From Clitoria ternatea (taxonomy: Eukaryota > Streptophyta > Magnoliopsida > Fabales > Fabaceae): 64,000 nucleotides of DNA. The translations under genes and the position numbers were made by a program. Shown here piece after piece: positions 48,265-60,290 of the stretch (its first letter is position 1; each line of letters opens with the position of its first letter). The notes below the pieces were generated by a model, which worked only from the letters and a program-made list of their open reading frames with translations, did not search any database and had not been told where the DNA came from. The DNA lies in NCBI GenBank assembly GCA_037962975.1, contig CM075675.1, positions 105,623,218 through 105,687,217 on the forward strand, read 5' to 3'.

Positions 48265-48724
48265 TAGCTTGTCAATAGAGCCGAAAATACCAAAATAGTA
48301 GAGTTGAGCTTGAAATTCAGTTTAAGTTTGACACAATTTTTTTTCCAACTCAAACCCACTTCCACTTGAGATTGTAAACAATTCGATTCTAGTAGCTAAA
48401 ATAATTTGTTAATCGCTTATATATATTTATCTTTGTATATTTTAATTTAAGTAAAAAAGTTATTTTTATTATAAAAAATATGAAATTATATTTATAAATT
48501 AATTATAAGTTAAATTAAAAAATAGTGAATAGTGTGTATATTGAGTTGATTCATGAATCAAATAAGTTAAACTGTATAAAGTTTAAGTTGAATTCATTTA
48601 GTTAACGAGCTAGAGTTTTAACTCAAGTTTAACTCATTTAGTTCATGAACTAAGTTCAACGAGCTAATAAACAAATTGAGTTTTAAATATTCTTCTAGTT
48701 GGTTTAGTTCATTGTCACCCTTTA
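48265..48724. repeat. Possible hAT-like non-autonomous remnant
   Basis: The right end, TTCATTGTCACCCTTTA, reversed reads TAAAGGGTGACAATGAA, weakly matching the left TAGCTTGTCAATAGAG. Inside, GAGCT, AACTCA and TTAGTTCATGAACTAAG phrases recall small plant hAT-like repeats. No target duplication was found. Confidence 0.3.
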
Positions 48725-49182
48725 TTGTCAATGGACATTTTTATTCATTGACCTGGAACTATAATATCATAAATCCTTATTATTGTTTATATATATGCTT
48801 GGTGAAGTTGTTCAAATGATAAGGGATGCATAAAAATATATCTCATAAGAGCTAACAAGTGTACCAATTATTTAATTGAGTATAGAATTAATATCGTATT
48901 CATGAAGAATGAGAGTATCAATATATTCAAAATTACTCACTACATAAACTAGCAAGCATAAGAGTGAGAAAAGATCTCTGCCAGCACCGATGTAGCAACA
49001 AAACACATTTAATTTTTCATGGAACCAGTTGTAACCATGAAAAATTATAACAAATGTATGAAAATAAGTGATAAAAATGATTAGGTTATGGAATCCTTTA
49101 TTGAATGGCTGCAAGTTCTTGTGAATTAGAACTGAAATTATGCTCGTATATGGACATGAAAATCGAGTTATGAGCACCTAAT

Positions 49183-49194
49183 GCTCTGATACCA
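49183..49194 (-). other. Retrotransposon primer-binding site (initiator tRNA-Met type)
   Basis: The minus strand reads TGGTATCAGAGC, the classic plant LTR-retrotransposon site complementary to initiator methionyl-tRNA. It lies 7 bp from the LTR start TGTGACAC at 49202, in the correct order for a minus-strand element whose body pointed towards lower coordinates. No gag follows; the body is lost or unrecognisable. Confidence 0.78.
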
Positions 49195-49201
49195 ATAAAA
49201 A

Positions 49202-51230
49202 TGTGACACTTATATAAAAACACGGGAATTTTTTTTTATTTTTACGAACCTAATATGGTCGGTCGGATACCCCAAAACGCTGGTTAAATTAATCAAAGGG
49301 GTTAAGCGAAAGTTAAGTGAGAAAGTAACATTCTCTAAAAGGTATAGAGGTCAGAAGTTACTGTGTAACCGGTTTCACCACCTTTATAATCGATTACCAA
49401 CAATTAAAGAAGAATCTAGGTATCAGGGTGTGTCTGGTAATCGGTTACTGTTAGCCCGGTAATAATGTTTTAACTGTTTGTGTTTACCACCGGGTCATTA
49501 ATTGGCAAGCGCACCAATCGTTTGTAGTTTTCAAAATTTAGATATCGTTCCAGTGGGATTGAAAGTCCAATAACAACAGTAATTTCCTAGTCACTATGGT
49601 TAATGAAAATAAACTTATAGACAAAAGAATGATTTACATACAATTTATACAATATTCACAGGATAGCATGGTTGAATTATTCATGAGATAAAAAGAAAAT
49701 AAAAATCTATCTAAAAAGTTAAGTTTAAATCTAGAATAGGTAAGATACTTGAGAATAAAACACAGATAGACAAATTATGTTGAAAATTGGATCCCTAATC
49801 TAGAATAACAATGAGGAACTCAAGACATGCATATTTAATCATCAAGTTTTATATCATTGCAGCTTAAAATCATTATAACCGATCCCTCATGATATAAATT
49901 CTAAGAATTCACCGTAAAGTCCGATCCCTCGTGAGCTTTCTCAGTAAAAACTTGCATTATGTCCGGGCCTTATAGCAACAATGGTTAACAACCCCTATAG
50001 AATTGAGATACCAAGGGTATTCCAACTTTTACTTTCGTCAAAACGAGTTTCAATACGGCATGAATAATCATTCTCCCGTTTGACATTCACACTAATAAAA
50101 CAAGTTTCAATACACATGAAAATCATTTTCCCGTTTGACGTTCATATTAATAAAAGATTGAAATACTAACATGGACTTGAATCATAAACATGCAGAGGTA
50201 GAATTCACAACAGTATACTCAATAGATTAGTTCACCAATTCCAACATAAACAGATTAGCTACACATGGTAAAAGTAAAAACAACACTTACAGAGGTTGAC
50301 ATTATGAAGACGATGGTAACTTCACGATACAACGATCACAATACAACAAGACACTCTCAAGTATCTAGAAAACTATTCTAGAACTACAAACTCACAAAAG
50401 AAATACTCAAAGTCGAGTACAAAGAGAGAAAAGAATGAGAATGGGATGATGGAATGGAATGGGATGGCCCTATTTATAGGGCTGAGCAAGGGTGCTGACG
50501 CTACGCGCCAGTCCCCTGACTCAGCCTCCATTAAACATCTCGAAGTGGCCATGAGGGAATTATTAAATGAATCATGCCTTGCCACTTGGCCCTATCCCCC
50601 ATTCGGTTTTGGCCATTTGTGCTGAGTGGGGTAGCCAATAATGGGTCAAAGCTGAGTGCTTGGCCAAGCTGACTGTGGAGTCCACGTAGCTCTGACGCTA
50701 CGCGTGGCTGTGACGCGTAGCGTCAGCATCAAAAGTAACCACGCTATGCGTGGGGTTGATGCTACGCGTCAGCTCCTCCAGTATCTTTAATTTTCTCTTG
50801 AATTTTCTACTTTTTCACTGCAAAACTAGAGAAAATTGATCAAGGGTAGATTATTTCCAACAACATCCATTTATTGAATTTAAAACCTAATTTTCTAACA
50901 ATTTAAACTAATTTTTATGATTTTTGTGAAATTTTTATTAAAGCTTTTATTGAAAATTTGAGGACTAACAGTTACCAAAACCAAGCAATCGAATACCAGG
51001 GCTGTGTGATCGATTACTATAATTGATTACCTGAGAGCAACCTGTGCAGTTTTCAAGTTTGTTCTCTGATAATCGATTACCAGACTCCTAGACTGTAGAA
51101 TATTAGCCTTCGGGCTAACTTCTACATACCCTAACTTACCTATTTGACCTCCAAAAGCTACCAAACTTTGACACGAGCTAACCCTCACTATTTATGACTT
51201 GTGGCCACTAGTCATGCTGTAATATAAAAA
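49202..51230 (-). repeat. Gypsy LTR split by a nested solo LTR
   Basis: The LTR starts TGTGACACTTATATAAAAAC beside a primer-binding site. It runs to 49448, is interrupted by the insertion at 49449-50970, and resumes at 50976 (CAAAACCAAGCAATCGAATACC). Several TAATCGATTA-type motifs and the phrase GCCTTCGGGCTAACTTC (also in the LTR at 17981) show it is the same family. The far end near 51230 is approximate. Confidence 0.62.
49449..50970 (-). mobile_element. Solo LTR, 1522 bp, target duplication GTTAC
   Basis: It starts TGTTAGCCCGGTAATAATG and ends GAGGACTAACA, flanked by GTTAC at 49444-49448 and 50971-50975. On the minus strand CCTATAAATA at 50471-50480 is a TATA box, placing U3 at 50480-50970. 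U3 holds several copies of TGACGCTACGCG and its inverse. No coding sequence; the 70-codon frame at 50373-50585 lacks any family likeness. Confidence 0.88.
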
Positions 51231-51311
51231 ATATCATCTCTACAATTATGCATTGACAACACCCACAAGTGCACGAGTTTGTCACGTAATATAAAAAATA
51301 TCATCTCTACA
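51219..51311. repeat. 26-bp direct repeat, 67-bp period
   Basis: GTAATATAAAAAATATCATC plus CTCTACA occurs at 51219-51244 and again at 51286-51311. The 41 bp between include CACAAGTGCACGAGTTTGTC, reminiscent of phrases in other LTRs here. It may be an insertion joint or LTR edge. Confidence 0.7.
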
Positions 51312-52225
51312 GGGACCATGTTCTCACGTACTCGGAATCTCAATCCTACTTATTTAAATAGGCGATTAGAAAAATTTGCTTAAAGAATTTAAAAATAGAA
51401 CAAACAATAATTGCAATAGAAAGTTTTCTGAAAAAGAAATGAATTAAAATGCATATTGGAATCATAGGGTAGTGAATTATTTTGTGTTGATGTTTAAGGA
51501 TTTTGTGTTATCTTTTACTTTCATGTTAACCAGGACAATTTTCCTAAGGTTCTAGCTTTCTCTTTTCAAAGCTCCACTAAGATTCTCAAAATTCAAACAA
51601 ACGTTCGTTTAATTCGAAAACAAAGTTATTAGGTTATATGAAAATATTAAGTTCTCACAATAATTAAAAACGTGTACTTTTTAGTCCCTCCCAAATTCAA
51701 TCCTTATGGAAAACTTAGGTCCTCAAAAGATCAAAAATAGTTCACTTTTGAGTCCTTCATAGATTTAATATTAGATTCAATTCTCAAATTGATTAAAGCA
51801 GTTCACTTTTTAGTCCCTCATAACTTTAATTAAAGATTACCCAAAGCCTATTTCTAGATTGTTGAGCAAATAAAGACATCAAAAGTTAAAGGTAAACATA
51901 ATTTCATTAATAACTTGGTAAAAATTAATTCAATCATATTACAATCCACCCCCTGAATCACAATAAAGGAATCTAGCCACACATGGTTGAAAAAAATTCA
52001 AAACATTCAATTAAAATCATTGGTACTCAAAATAAGGATTACAAAAATTCAAACTCATAAAAATCAAAAGAATCCTAAAACCAACCTGATGGTTCAAAGT
52101 CAGACTTAGAAGGGATGTTGAATAAGTCTTAGACTCTTATCGTGTGGAACTTATAAACTTTTTAAGCGTGAATGAACCAGACTTTTTGAAATAGACTTTT
52201 ATAAGATTAGGGATAGAGAGATTGA
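51312..52225. other. Repeat-derived DNA, no gene seen
   Basis: Phrases around AGTTCACTTTTTAGTCCCTC recur at about 51670, 51740 and 51800, so a unit of about 60-70 bp is repeated imperfectly. No protein signal. Confidence 0.5.
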
Positions 52226-52229
52226 ACAC

Positions 52230-52470
52230 AGAATTTATATTGATTCACTTCCAACTCAGAAGCTATGTCTTAAAGGATTTCCACTATTGTAAAAACACCT
52301 TTTACAATCACAGTACCAGGCCGTGCCACAAGTATTATTGACTCCAGGAACTTTTGGCTTAAACCCAAATATTGTTTCAATAAGCCACTTCTGACTTAAT
52401 TCCAAGTATTCTTTCAAAAGTCTTTTCAGGCCAATAACTATTTCCCAATAGAAAATAAGGTAGGCAACAC
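52230..52470. repeat. Dispersed repeat fragment, partner of 23190-23490
   Basis: CAAGTATTATTGACTCCAGG, AAACCCAAATATTG and TTCTTTCAAAAGTCTTTTCA follow the same order as the copy near 23270-23460. Probably part of the same retroelement family as the decayed transposon protein at 54180. Confidence 0.6.
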
Positions 52471-52728
52471 ACCAGACTTTTACACAAATAAGGATTTGAA
52501 ACATAGTTTGTGTTTGTGTTTATGATGACTTAGTGTATACAAAAGATACAAGATAAAAACTTAAACACTAAGTATAAAACACAAAGGCTAAAGTCTGTTA
52601 GGAGCAGAACAACAAAGAAGGTCTTTACTCTAGAGAAGAAAGCTAAGACTGAGAACTTGAAAGAATAACTTTCGTGAATTTGATACTCAATTGTTACAGG
52701 TCTTAACCACTTCAAGATTTGAAATCCC

Positions 52729-52730
<2 letters not shown>

Positions 52731-52772
<42 letters not shown>
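52731..52772. repeat. (CA)15(TA)6 microsatellite
   Basis: A clean CA run (52731-52760) passes directly into TA (52761-52772). Confidence 0.95.
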
Positions 52773-54179
52773 AGCCTTTGATATAACCTTTGTGAAACCA
52801 TTGGAGGGATTTAGCCGTTGTGAGCATCGAACCTTGAAGATAAGGAAAAGACAAAAGGTTTGGTATGAAGGAACATTAGAGCTTGTACTGAAATGGTGTT
52901 CCTTGAGAAATCCAGAGCAAAAGACCTTCTGTTGGCTTTCTTCTTTCAACTAAGACGTGCATAATGGATAGGGTTAACCTTCTGAGAGTTTTTTAATACA
53001 AGAGCTTATCTTCACTAGGTTTTCTAAAATATGCAAAGTAGTTATATTGGTTTCTTCCTTTATGAGATTTGATTTTTGCACTAGATTGTCTTCTTTTCTC
53101 TTTTGATGATAAAAGAAGTTTCTCTTGATAAGAACTTGGTTTAGAGCATCTTCAAAGTACACTTTGATCTTCGTTTAATACGAGCTTAGAGTAACGTTCT
53201 TGTTGCTTCAAAAGTCAAAGGTCTGATTGATGAAGCAAGTACGTGTGCTAAGTACTTAGCCGTCCAAAAGTCTGGATGAGCGCACTTGAATTAGATTCTT
53301 CTTTAGCAAAGTTCTTGGATCAGACTTTTCTTGGAACAAGCTTGTACATAAATTGTTTTTGATCCTGATCAGACTTATCCTGAAATAACTTTAATGGCTC
53401 AAGACAGACTTTTTAATTGATAGACTCCCCCTTTCATTTGTAACTTATGCATTTTGTGTTTGTATCCAAAAATACTTAATTTAGCAGGTTAGATAACACA
53501 TGAGCGGACTTTTTTTAATTTAAATGCCTTATTATGTGTTATTAACAAAACTTGGGATCTGGTGAATGATAGTCAATAGTTTAAAATCCTTTACAAACAT
53601 GACTTGGTTCCAACAATTTCCCTCAATTTGTTGATAGCAAATATCAAGCCTTTTATATTAAATAAAGTCTATGATAATCAAATCATATCAGAGAGAGCAT
53701 CAAACACATCAGATGACATTAGAACTTTTATTTAGAAAATTATAAGCATTGATGTTGAAGCAGATTTCAAACAAGGATCAAAGCATATACGACTGATGCT
53801 TTTAAACATATAACTAATGTCAGATATATGATCAGAGCAAAAACTTTGACTTATCAAGCAAGAAGGTCGAGGAAACCAGACTTTTAATGATCAGAACGAA
53901 CATTTCTTTTTAAACAAAAGAATATATAATCAAAGCATCTATGTGATCAGAGCAATATATAGTATATAATTATCGAAGCATAAGTCTAGTTATCAAAACT
54001 AGAGCATATTTATCTAAAACATTGTCAGAGCAAAAATATATTTTATTAATCATAAAAAAGGTTCAGAGCAAAGATTACAAAACATTTTGTTTTTACTCTA
54101 CTTCCCTAAAACTATTTTACTCTCCCTTTAACAACTAAGACTCAAATGCAAAAGACACGGTCTCAAAGTTGGATAGATT

Positions 54180-54790
54180 TTGAATGTACCATATGCTGGT
54201 AAAGGAAAACATCAGTCTAGCCAACATCATCATGACTTACCCGATCGCCTCTTTAGGGAAGAATCAGAACAAGATACCCTATCTGAATATACTGATGAAA
54301 GTGTTTGCTCTGGAGAATGTCCCAATACAGCCTGTTGGGGATATGACCAAAGTACCTCTTTGGTGAGTAAGTTACCAACCTTTTCACCCCTTATGGACCA
54401 GACTAGGGAAAGGTTTGTTGCATCACTTGCTACTAAGAATAAGTCTATCCCTGTAGAAGTGTAAAAGAATAAGTCTGTTCTAGTTTCTGAAGTAATCAAG
54501 CCAACCTCCAAGAGGAAGTTTGCTGAAGAACCTTGTTTTATGGAGCCAACAGTCAAGAAGGCTTAGACTGCTAAGGTAGCACAGACTGAGCGAGAGAAGT
54601 CTGCTTCTCCCCTCAAGGTACAACCTAAAAGTGTTGCTTCTCTTCCCGCCCAAGTCAAGAAATCAGTGCCAGACCTAGTGGTCACTGGTGTTCCAAAAAG
54701 ATCTCCAGACCCCGATGACGAAATTCCCATTGGTCAGTTAAAGAGCAAGACTTTTCCTCCTCGTCGTTAATAATAAAAGTCTGCACCTTC
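54180..54790 (+). pseudogene. Decayed 'putative plant transposon protein' gene
   Basis: One frame reads MYHMLVKENISLANIIMTYP then NKIPYLNILMKVFALENVPI (54184-54350), which resembles the putative plant transposon protein domain common in legume repeats. The same frame continues with Lys/Ser/Pro-rich low-complexity sequence (KPTSKRKFAEEP, then DPDDEIPIGQLKSKTFPPRR near 54760) but is cut by stops near 54364, 54463, 54565 and 54768. Codons upstream of 54184 are not recognisable. The function of the family is unknown. Beyond 54790 further fragments may belong to it, out of frame. Confidence 0.45.
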
Positions 54791-54794
54791 TCCT

Positions 54795-55295
54795 CCTCCT
54801 TAACAACACAAGTCTCTAATCTCAATTGAGTAGAGTAAGCATTTCATCAGAGTTTTTGTTTCTCTGAATCCTTCTGTTCAAGTCAAGAGTTGGACTGCCT
54901 AGTTTGGCTTGTAAAGTACCAGGAGACGCGTTCCTCCTATTTTAAAGACATTCAGGCCAAGAAAGAAGCTTTGACAAAGATCAACAAGTCTACTGTTTGT
55001 CCAAACTTCATCGAGATCATTGTCTTCATCGAAGTGCACCTTAAGAAGTTTCCAGACCTGGACATTAACCTGTAGACCAATGTGGATTGGTTTGATAGGT
55101 TCGTTGAAGTGTATATAGAATACAAGGATGATGAAGAAGAGTTCAGAAGAAAGGCTTATCAAAAGAAAAGAAAAAGAACTTAAGCGAAGACAACAAGTCA
55201 TGAGCATGAGCAGGCTGAACCAGTAAGTAATCCTGACCCTCATTCACATTCTCAACCTGAATCTACCCAACTAGTAGTTTACAAATCAAATATGT
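54795..55295 (+). other. Possible continuation of the decayed transposon protein
   Basis: Short charged frames (for example 54890-55075) and a Lys/Arg/Glu-rich stretch near 55140-55200 suggest old coding sequence, but no domain can be named. Confidence 0.3.
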
Positions 55296-55299
55296 CCAA

Positions 55300-55981
55300 T
55301 TCACTATTTGGATTTTAAAACTCATCAAATTGATTTAAGCTAAGTTACCTAGAGCCTACGAACACCGGATTACAACAATTGAATAAAACAGAAAAGTTCG
55401 TAAGCTACAACTCACCAAACACATGTCGAACAAGGGTTTCAAAGGCGAATAGGAAATCCTTGTGATACTCGCAAGCTCATAATTGCTCTACAAGATCAAA
55501 ATTCAAGGAATTGAGTTGGGAATCAAGAAATCAAAGAAAATCCCCAATTGAGTTCTTAAAGTCTTACCCAGGTCAAGAAGGAGGAAGTTTAATCTTATAC
55601 CATAGCCCTTAGTATATGGAGAGGGAGATGGGAGAAGTAGAGGGAGCTTCTCTATAGCCTTGGTTAAAATGAGGATGAAGATGAAGCGAAGAAAGGGAGA
55701 GCATGGTTTGGAAGAAAGGAGAAGAAGAAGAGAATTCTCTTGTTCTTTTCTTGTTTTTTTAGGAATGTGAAAACAAAATGAGTTTTAGAGGGGCAAATAA
55801 TGTTTTGGTCCTCTTATGTGTTTGATTAATTTCTAAAACTATTTGGGTAACTCCAAGTTATTTTAAATTGAGTCAAATTTAAATCTCATTCAACTTGCCA
55901 TTTTTTAATTATATAAATCAACATCCATTTATTATTTAATCACCGATAATTAGTCATTAAATTTAAAATTAAGATGTTACA
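55300..55981 (-). repeat. Gypsy LTR relic, 5' part on the minus strand
   Basis: It ends AAGATGTTACA at 55981, the same terminus as the LTR ending GGATGTTACA at 61346, so on the minus strand it opens TGTAACATC. Upstream text (ACCCAGGTCAAGAAGGAGG, GGAGATGGGAGAAGTAGAG) is LTR-like. No polypurine tract or coding sequence follows, and its other end is not visible. Confidence 0.45.
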
Positions 55982-55984
55982 TAT

Positions 55985-56830
55985 TCACTACCAAATAGAA
56001 TGTTAATGAAGACCAGCAAAAAAAATTAACACCAAAAGTTTTATATCCAAATACCAAATAAGAAAGAGGAGATACATATAAATTAGAGTATTAACAACAT
56101 TGCAATTGTTAATTAAGGTGTAAAAGAACACCAAAATTTAAAATGTAAATTGGATTGATTTACCATAAAGCAACACAATTCTCCTTTTTACAACTAATCA
56201 AAGAAACCATACAATACGACGCCTAGTTTAAAAACCACAAAAATTATAGATTAAAGAAGATGCAAAGCAAAAGAAACACCAAACAAGAAGAGTACACGAG
56301 GAATGAAGAAGAGAACATTAAAAAAAAGAGAATTGAGAAAACTTACTTGGAAAAGTAAAGAACTAAGGATGAAATGGAGAGAATATGCATACGGAAGAAT
56401 AAAGTAAAATAAAGAAGAATAAAACATTCAAAATAGTTCATTTAAATGATTCTCCAGAGCATTTAAAATGGTCCATTCAGAATTGACTTTCCTCTATTCT
56501 TCGAAGGGAGCTTAGGTAATTTGGTTTGACAGGAAATATTTTTTCATTCAAAATAAAAGTTAAAAAATTATTTGTTTAGTAGAAGTTATAAAAAGTTACT
56601 TTAAAGTAAGTTAAATTACGATGAAACAAATTTATGTATTGGAAAAAAACTTATCCGGTAAAAAATTAGAAATCATACCTACTACCAAATACTGCATAAA
56701 TAAGCTCAACCAAGAAAACACCACATAAATAATAATAATAAAAGGCTAAATATATTTATTGATTCCTATTTTTTGACCGGGTTAGAATTGATCATTCAAG
56801 TTATACCATGTATTAAAATTCACATATATA
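55985..56830. other. AT-rich DNA, no gene seen
   Basis: No protein signal. CATTCAAAATAGTTCATTTA and CATTTAAAATGGTCCATTCA (about 56426 and 56460) are a near repeat. Confidence 0.5.
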
Positions 56831-56834
56831 AAAT

Positions 56835-57639
56835 TGATCCGGTCTGGATACCGGCCCTCAATCTTGTGTCGTCAGAGTGACCTCATATAAGGAAAACCGG
56901 TGTCCTGGTTCGACATTACCACACCAGATATCCGATGTCTGGCCTTCCGTCCTCATCTCACGACTGCCCTACTTATTGTCTCTATAAAGGATCTTTGTTC
57001 ATTTTCACAGAACATTTATATATAACTGTTGGCTTCTCAATCACAGCAAGATAAGAGCCCCTAATAACTTATCAGCGAAGATACTGTATGTAGCAAAATA
57101 TGTCACGTCAATGGCCTCAGAAAGCAAGTGGATGTGTCAGCAGATTATGCGGAAAAGGTGATTATCCTTTCTTCTTCCTATAGGATCGTACTCTGATAAT
57201 TGACCTACCCTCCTGACACATTCTTAGTGTTGAGCCACCCTGATTGACATAATGTACACGCTATCAGAGCTAGGGGACCCACCTGTATCCAACGACTCAT
57301 TTTCTCACGTACAACTATAAATAGCTCATTTCAATACACATGCAAGGTGATGTTGTTCTAACTTACGCTTTACTGATATATCGCTTGAGCATTCACTGAG
57401 TTCTTACACTCTTCTAACTTGAGCGTCGGAGAATCTTCGCAGGTGGCACCACCTTTCGCTCCCCTGCAACGCGAATCGTTGGTGTGAAGGATCTCCAGGA
57501 CAACAAGACCGGCCTCTCCCACTGAGAGACCAGATTAATACATCGGATATACACTGTTCCGGTGTGCAAACCCTAAAAACACCTATATTCTTGTGGCTGG
57601 TCCCTCACCAGATCCTAAACCCCGGTCCAAACCAGTTCA
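56835..57639 (+). mobile_element. 5' LTR of a plus-strand retrotransposon, 805 bp
   Basis: It opens TGATCCGGTCTGGATACCGG and ends AAACCAGTTCA, followed at once by TTGGCACACCCGGTGGGACT, which is placed and shaped like a primer-binding site. TATAAATA lies at 57316-57323, and ACTTGAGCGTCGGAGAATC at about 57418 matches the solo LTR at 23933. A gag frame begins at 57702. The element body is lost: the minus-strand LTR at 57925 cuts in. Confidence 0.72.
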
Positions 57640-57701
57640 TTGGCACACCCGGTGGGACTCGTTAGAGTTATTCCCATTTTCGCAGAAGTTTGGTTGTCAC
57701 G

Positions 57702-57924
57702 ATGGAAGGTGATGGGAGAGATTTCGTTGATGGTCACGTGGAGGATGTGACCCATCAACAGACTGGAAGGAGACTTGTCTTTGAGTCCCCTGTAACTCAG
57801 ACCCGGAGGTTGGTGCAAGTGCAAACGCCTGACCCTCGCGATGAGGTTATCAGGCAGCTCAGGGAGGAGCTGATGGAGTTGAAGCGGGAGAGAGGAGGAG
57901 CTGGGGACAGGGTAACGTCCCATG
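57702..57924 (+). pseudogene. Gag N-terminus of the plus-strand retrotransposon, truncated
   Basis: The ATG at 57702 opens a frame MEGDGRDFVDGHVEDV and on to RDEVIRQLREELMELKRERG, a charged helix of coiled-coil type typical of the start of gag in this LTR family. About 74 codons remain. The frame runs into the inserted LTR and stops at once. It sits 62 bp after the presumed primer-binding site, the right place for gag. Confidence 0.6.
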
Positions 57925-58419
57925 TGTGACGTCCCGTGTAGTTTTCCGAATAAATTTTTTGCATTTTTAAAAGATCATTTTAAAATTCATAAATTAAATT
58001 CAGAGTTCACGTAGTAGTTGGTAATTGCAGAATATTATAATACATACTAGTCGTGAATAATTAAATTCGATAAAACATTTAAGTAGCGGAAACGATTTAG
58101 AAAAATAACGGTACATGATACGTTATACTTATTACAACCCATAAAATCAAAGTCTAAGTAATAGTTCATATAGGCATCAATCATGGCATCACTCATCATT
58201 CTGCGTGGCATTCACTGTAAAAATTAATGTAAGAGTGAGACAGAATATAGAATAAATATAAAATAAATAAAACTACACAAACACAATCAACAAACCATAA
58301 TGATATGATGAATATGCCAAACAAGTTCATTTATATTTAATAAGTCTTTAATTTAGTCCAATGATGTCATGCTGGATCCATTTGGTTTGGTGGGAATACT
58401 GCAGTAAAAAGTCTCATAG

Positions 58420-58545
58420 AGACTCCAGTAGGAATTAGCATAACCATGAATCCCTACACTTTCATGGCTCCTGCAGAAATAAGTATACCAGTAGGAATTT
58501 ACACAACCATGGATCCCTACACTTCCATGGTTCTTGTGAAAATAG
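58420..58545. repeat. Two-copy repeat of about 62 bp inside the LTR
   Basis: CCAGTAGGAATT, ACAACCATGGATCCCTACAC and CATGGTTC recur with changes at about 58424 and 58487. Confidence 0.7.
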
Positions 58546-59029
58546 GGCTTAAACTCATCATAGAGTAACCCCCCACCAGGGTAGGCAATCATGGAACCCC
58601 TAAATTCCATGGTGCGTCCAAATGCTTATGATGCATGAATGCCTTTAATTCTCTTTATCATTTAACATACCATGATATATCAATTTCCAAAACCACTTGG
58701 AAAACCACAAGTACTCAAAGGACACATCATATATAATAATTTTCAGAATCATGGATTTACTGTTTCAACCATATATATCAATAACCGTAAGGCATTCATG
58801 TATATATATTAATTTAGTCATTCATAATTATTTACCACCAAAATACACAAACTGAATGATGCTCATTAGACACTCATAAACATTCATAATACTTCATAAT
58901 CACTCAAGAATTCAATAATAATTTGTTACCCATAGGGAAAATATCATTTTTATCCATAATAACCATTATAAGCAAATTTCAGCATTTCCAATAGCAACAT
59001 ACGTTAGTAAAACAGTCATAACATGAGCA

Positions 59030-60290
59030 AATCAAATCCTTTTCATGTGATTCCACTTTCTATAGCTCAATAACATAAATATCTACAACTTTCATGAAGA
59101 CCATAAATTCAAATTCTAAACAGAAACATCACTTATTCACAGAATACAAAACTGCCTCAAAGAGGATTTTTAAAACGTACACAGGTTAGTATTTTCAACG
59201 TTTCTGGAGCTACAAAAATAATTTTGGCATGAAACCAATTCTAAATTATTCTTAACACAAATATCTACAACTTTCATGAAGGCACCAACCACTAATTCTC
59301 ACCATAAAATTCCCAGTTTTAAAAATACGATTTGGATTTCATAGTTAACAGATTTTCAGTTTGAGCATACTTTAGTATTTTAGGTATAACGAGAGCTAAA
59401 GACATCCTTTTAACTTGAAATCACTTTCTATAGATCCATAACATAAATATCTACAACTTTCATGAAGACATCATAGTCTAAAAATGTATGTATAATTCCC
59501 AGAATATTAATATATGCACAAAACATAAGACAAGTATTTCAATCGGACATGTTGTAGTATTTTGGCTATAACTCATGCTATACATATCATTTCATTGTTA
59601 ACAGATTTTTAGTTTGAGCATACTTCAGTATTTTAGGCATAACTAGAGCTACAAACATCCTTTTAACTTGAAACCACTTTCTATAGATCCATAACATAAA
59701 TATATACAACTTTCATGAAGACATCAAGGTCTAAAAACGTATGTATAATTCCCAGAATATTCATATATGCACAAAACACAAGATAAGTATTTCAATCAGA
59801 CATGCTGTAGTATTTTGATCATAACGTACGCTATACATATCCAATTCAGTCGGTTCGGGTCTCAAAATTCCCATAACAAGAAGATCTACAATTTTGATGA
59901 AGACACCAATCACTAATTCTCACCACAAAGTTCCTAGTTTTAAAAAAATAAAATACGTATCTCAAGTTAACAGATTTACAGCTTGGACATACTTCAGTAT
60001 TTTAGGCATAACTCGAGCTAAAAAAATCATTTTGACTTGAAACCACTTTCTACAGATCCATAACCCAAATATCTACAACTTTCATGAAGACATCAAAGGC
60101 TGATTATGCATGTATAAGTCCCAGAATTTTAATATATATACAAAACATAGGATAAATATTCCACTCGGACATGCTGTAGTATTTTGGCTATAACTTTTGC
60201 TATACATATTACAATTAATTGATTCAGGTCTCAAAATTCAGATAACAAAAAGATCTACAACTTTTATGAAGAAGTCAGAATCAAAATCAC
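59030..60290. repeat. Imperfect tandem array inside the LTR
   Basis: Blocks containing ATCTACAACTTTCATGAAGA, AGTATTTTAGGCATAACTAG and TTAACAGATTTTCAGTTTGA recur about four times with unit lengths near 240-355 bp (for example AACAGATTT at about 59348, 59600 and 59969). CTGTAGTATTTTGGCTATAA is another member. Confidence 0.85.

Noticed and set aside
48872..49177. 101-codon minus-strand frame beside a primer-binding site
   Set aside because: It is in the position of a gypsy leader, not gag, and shows no gag features.
52530..52949. 139-codon minus-strand frame with a Cys/Val run
   Set aside because: The run is the (CA)n microsatellite in translation; the rest has no family likeness.
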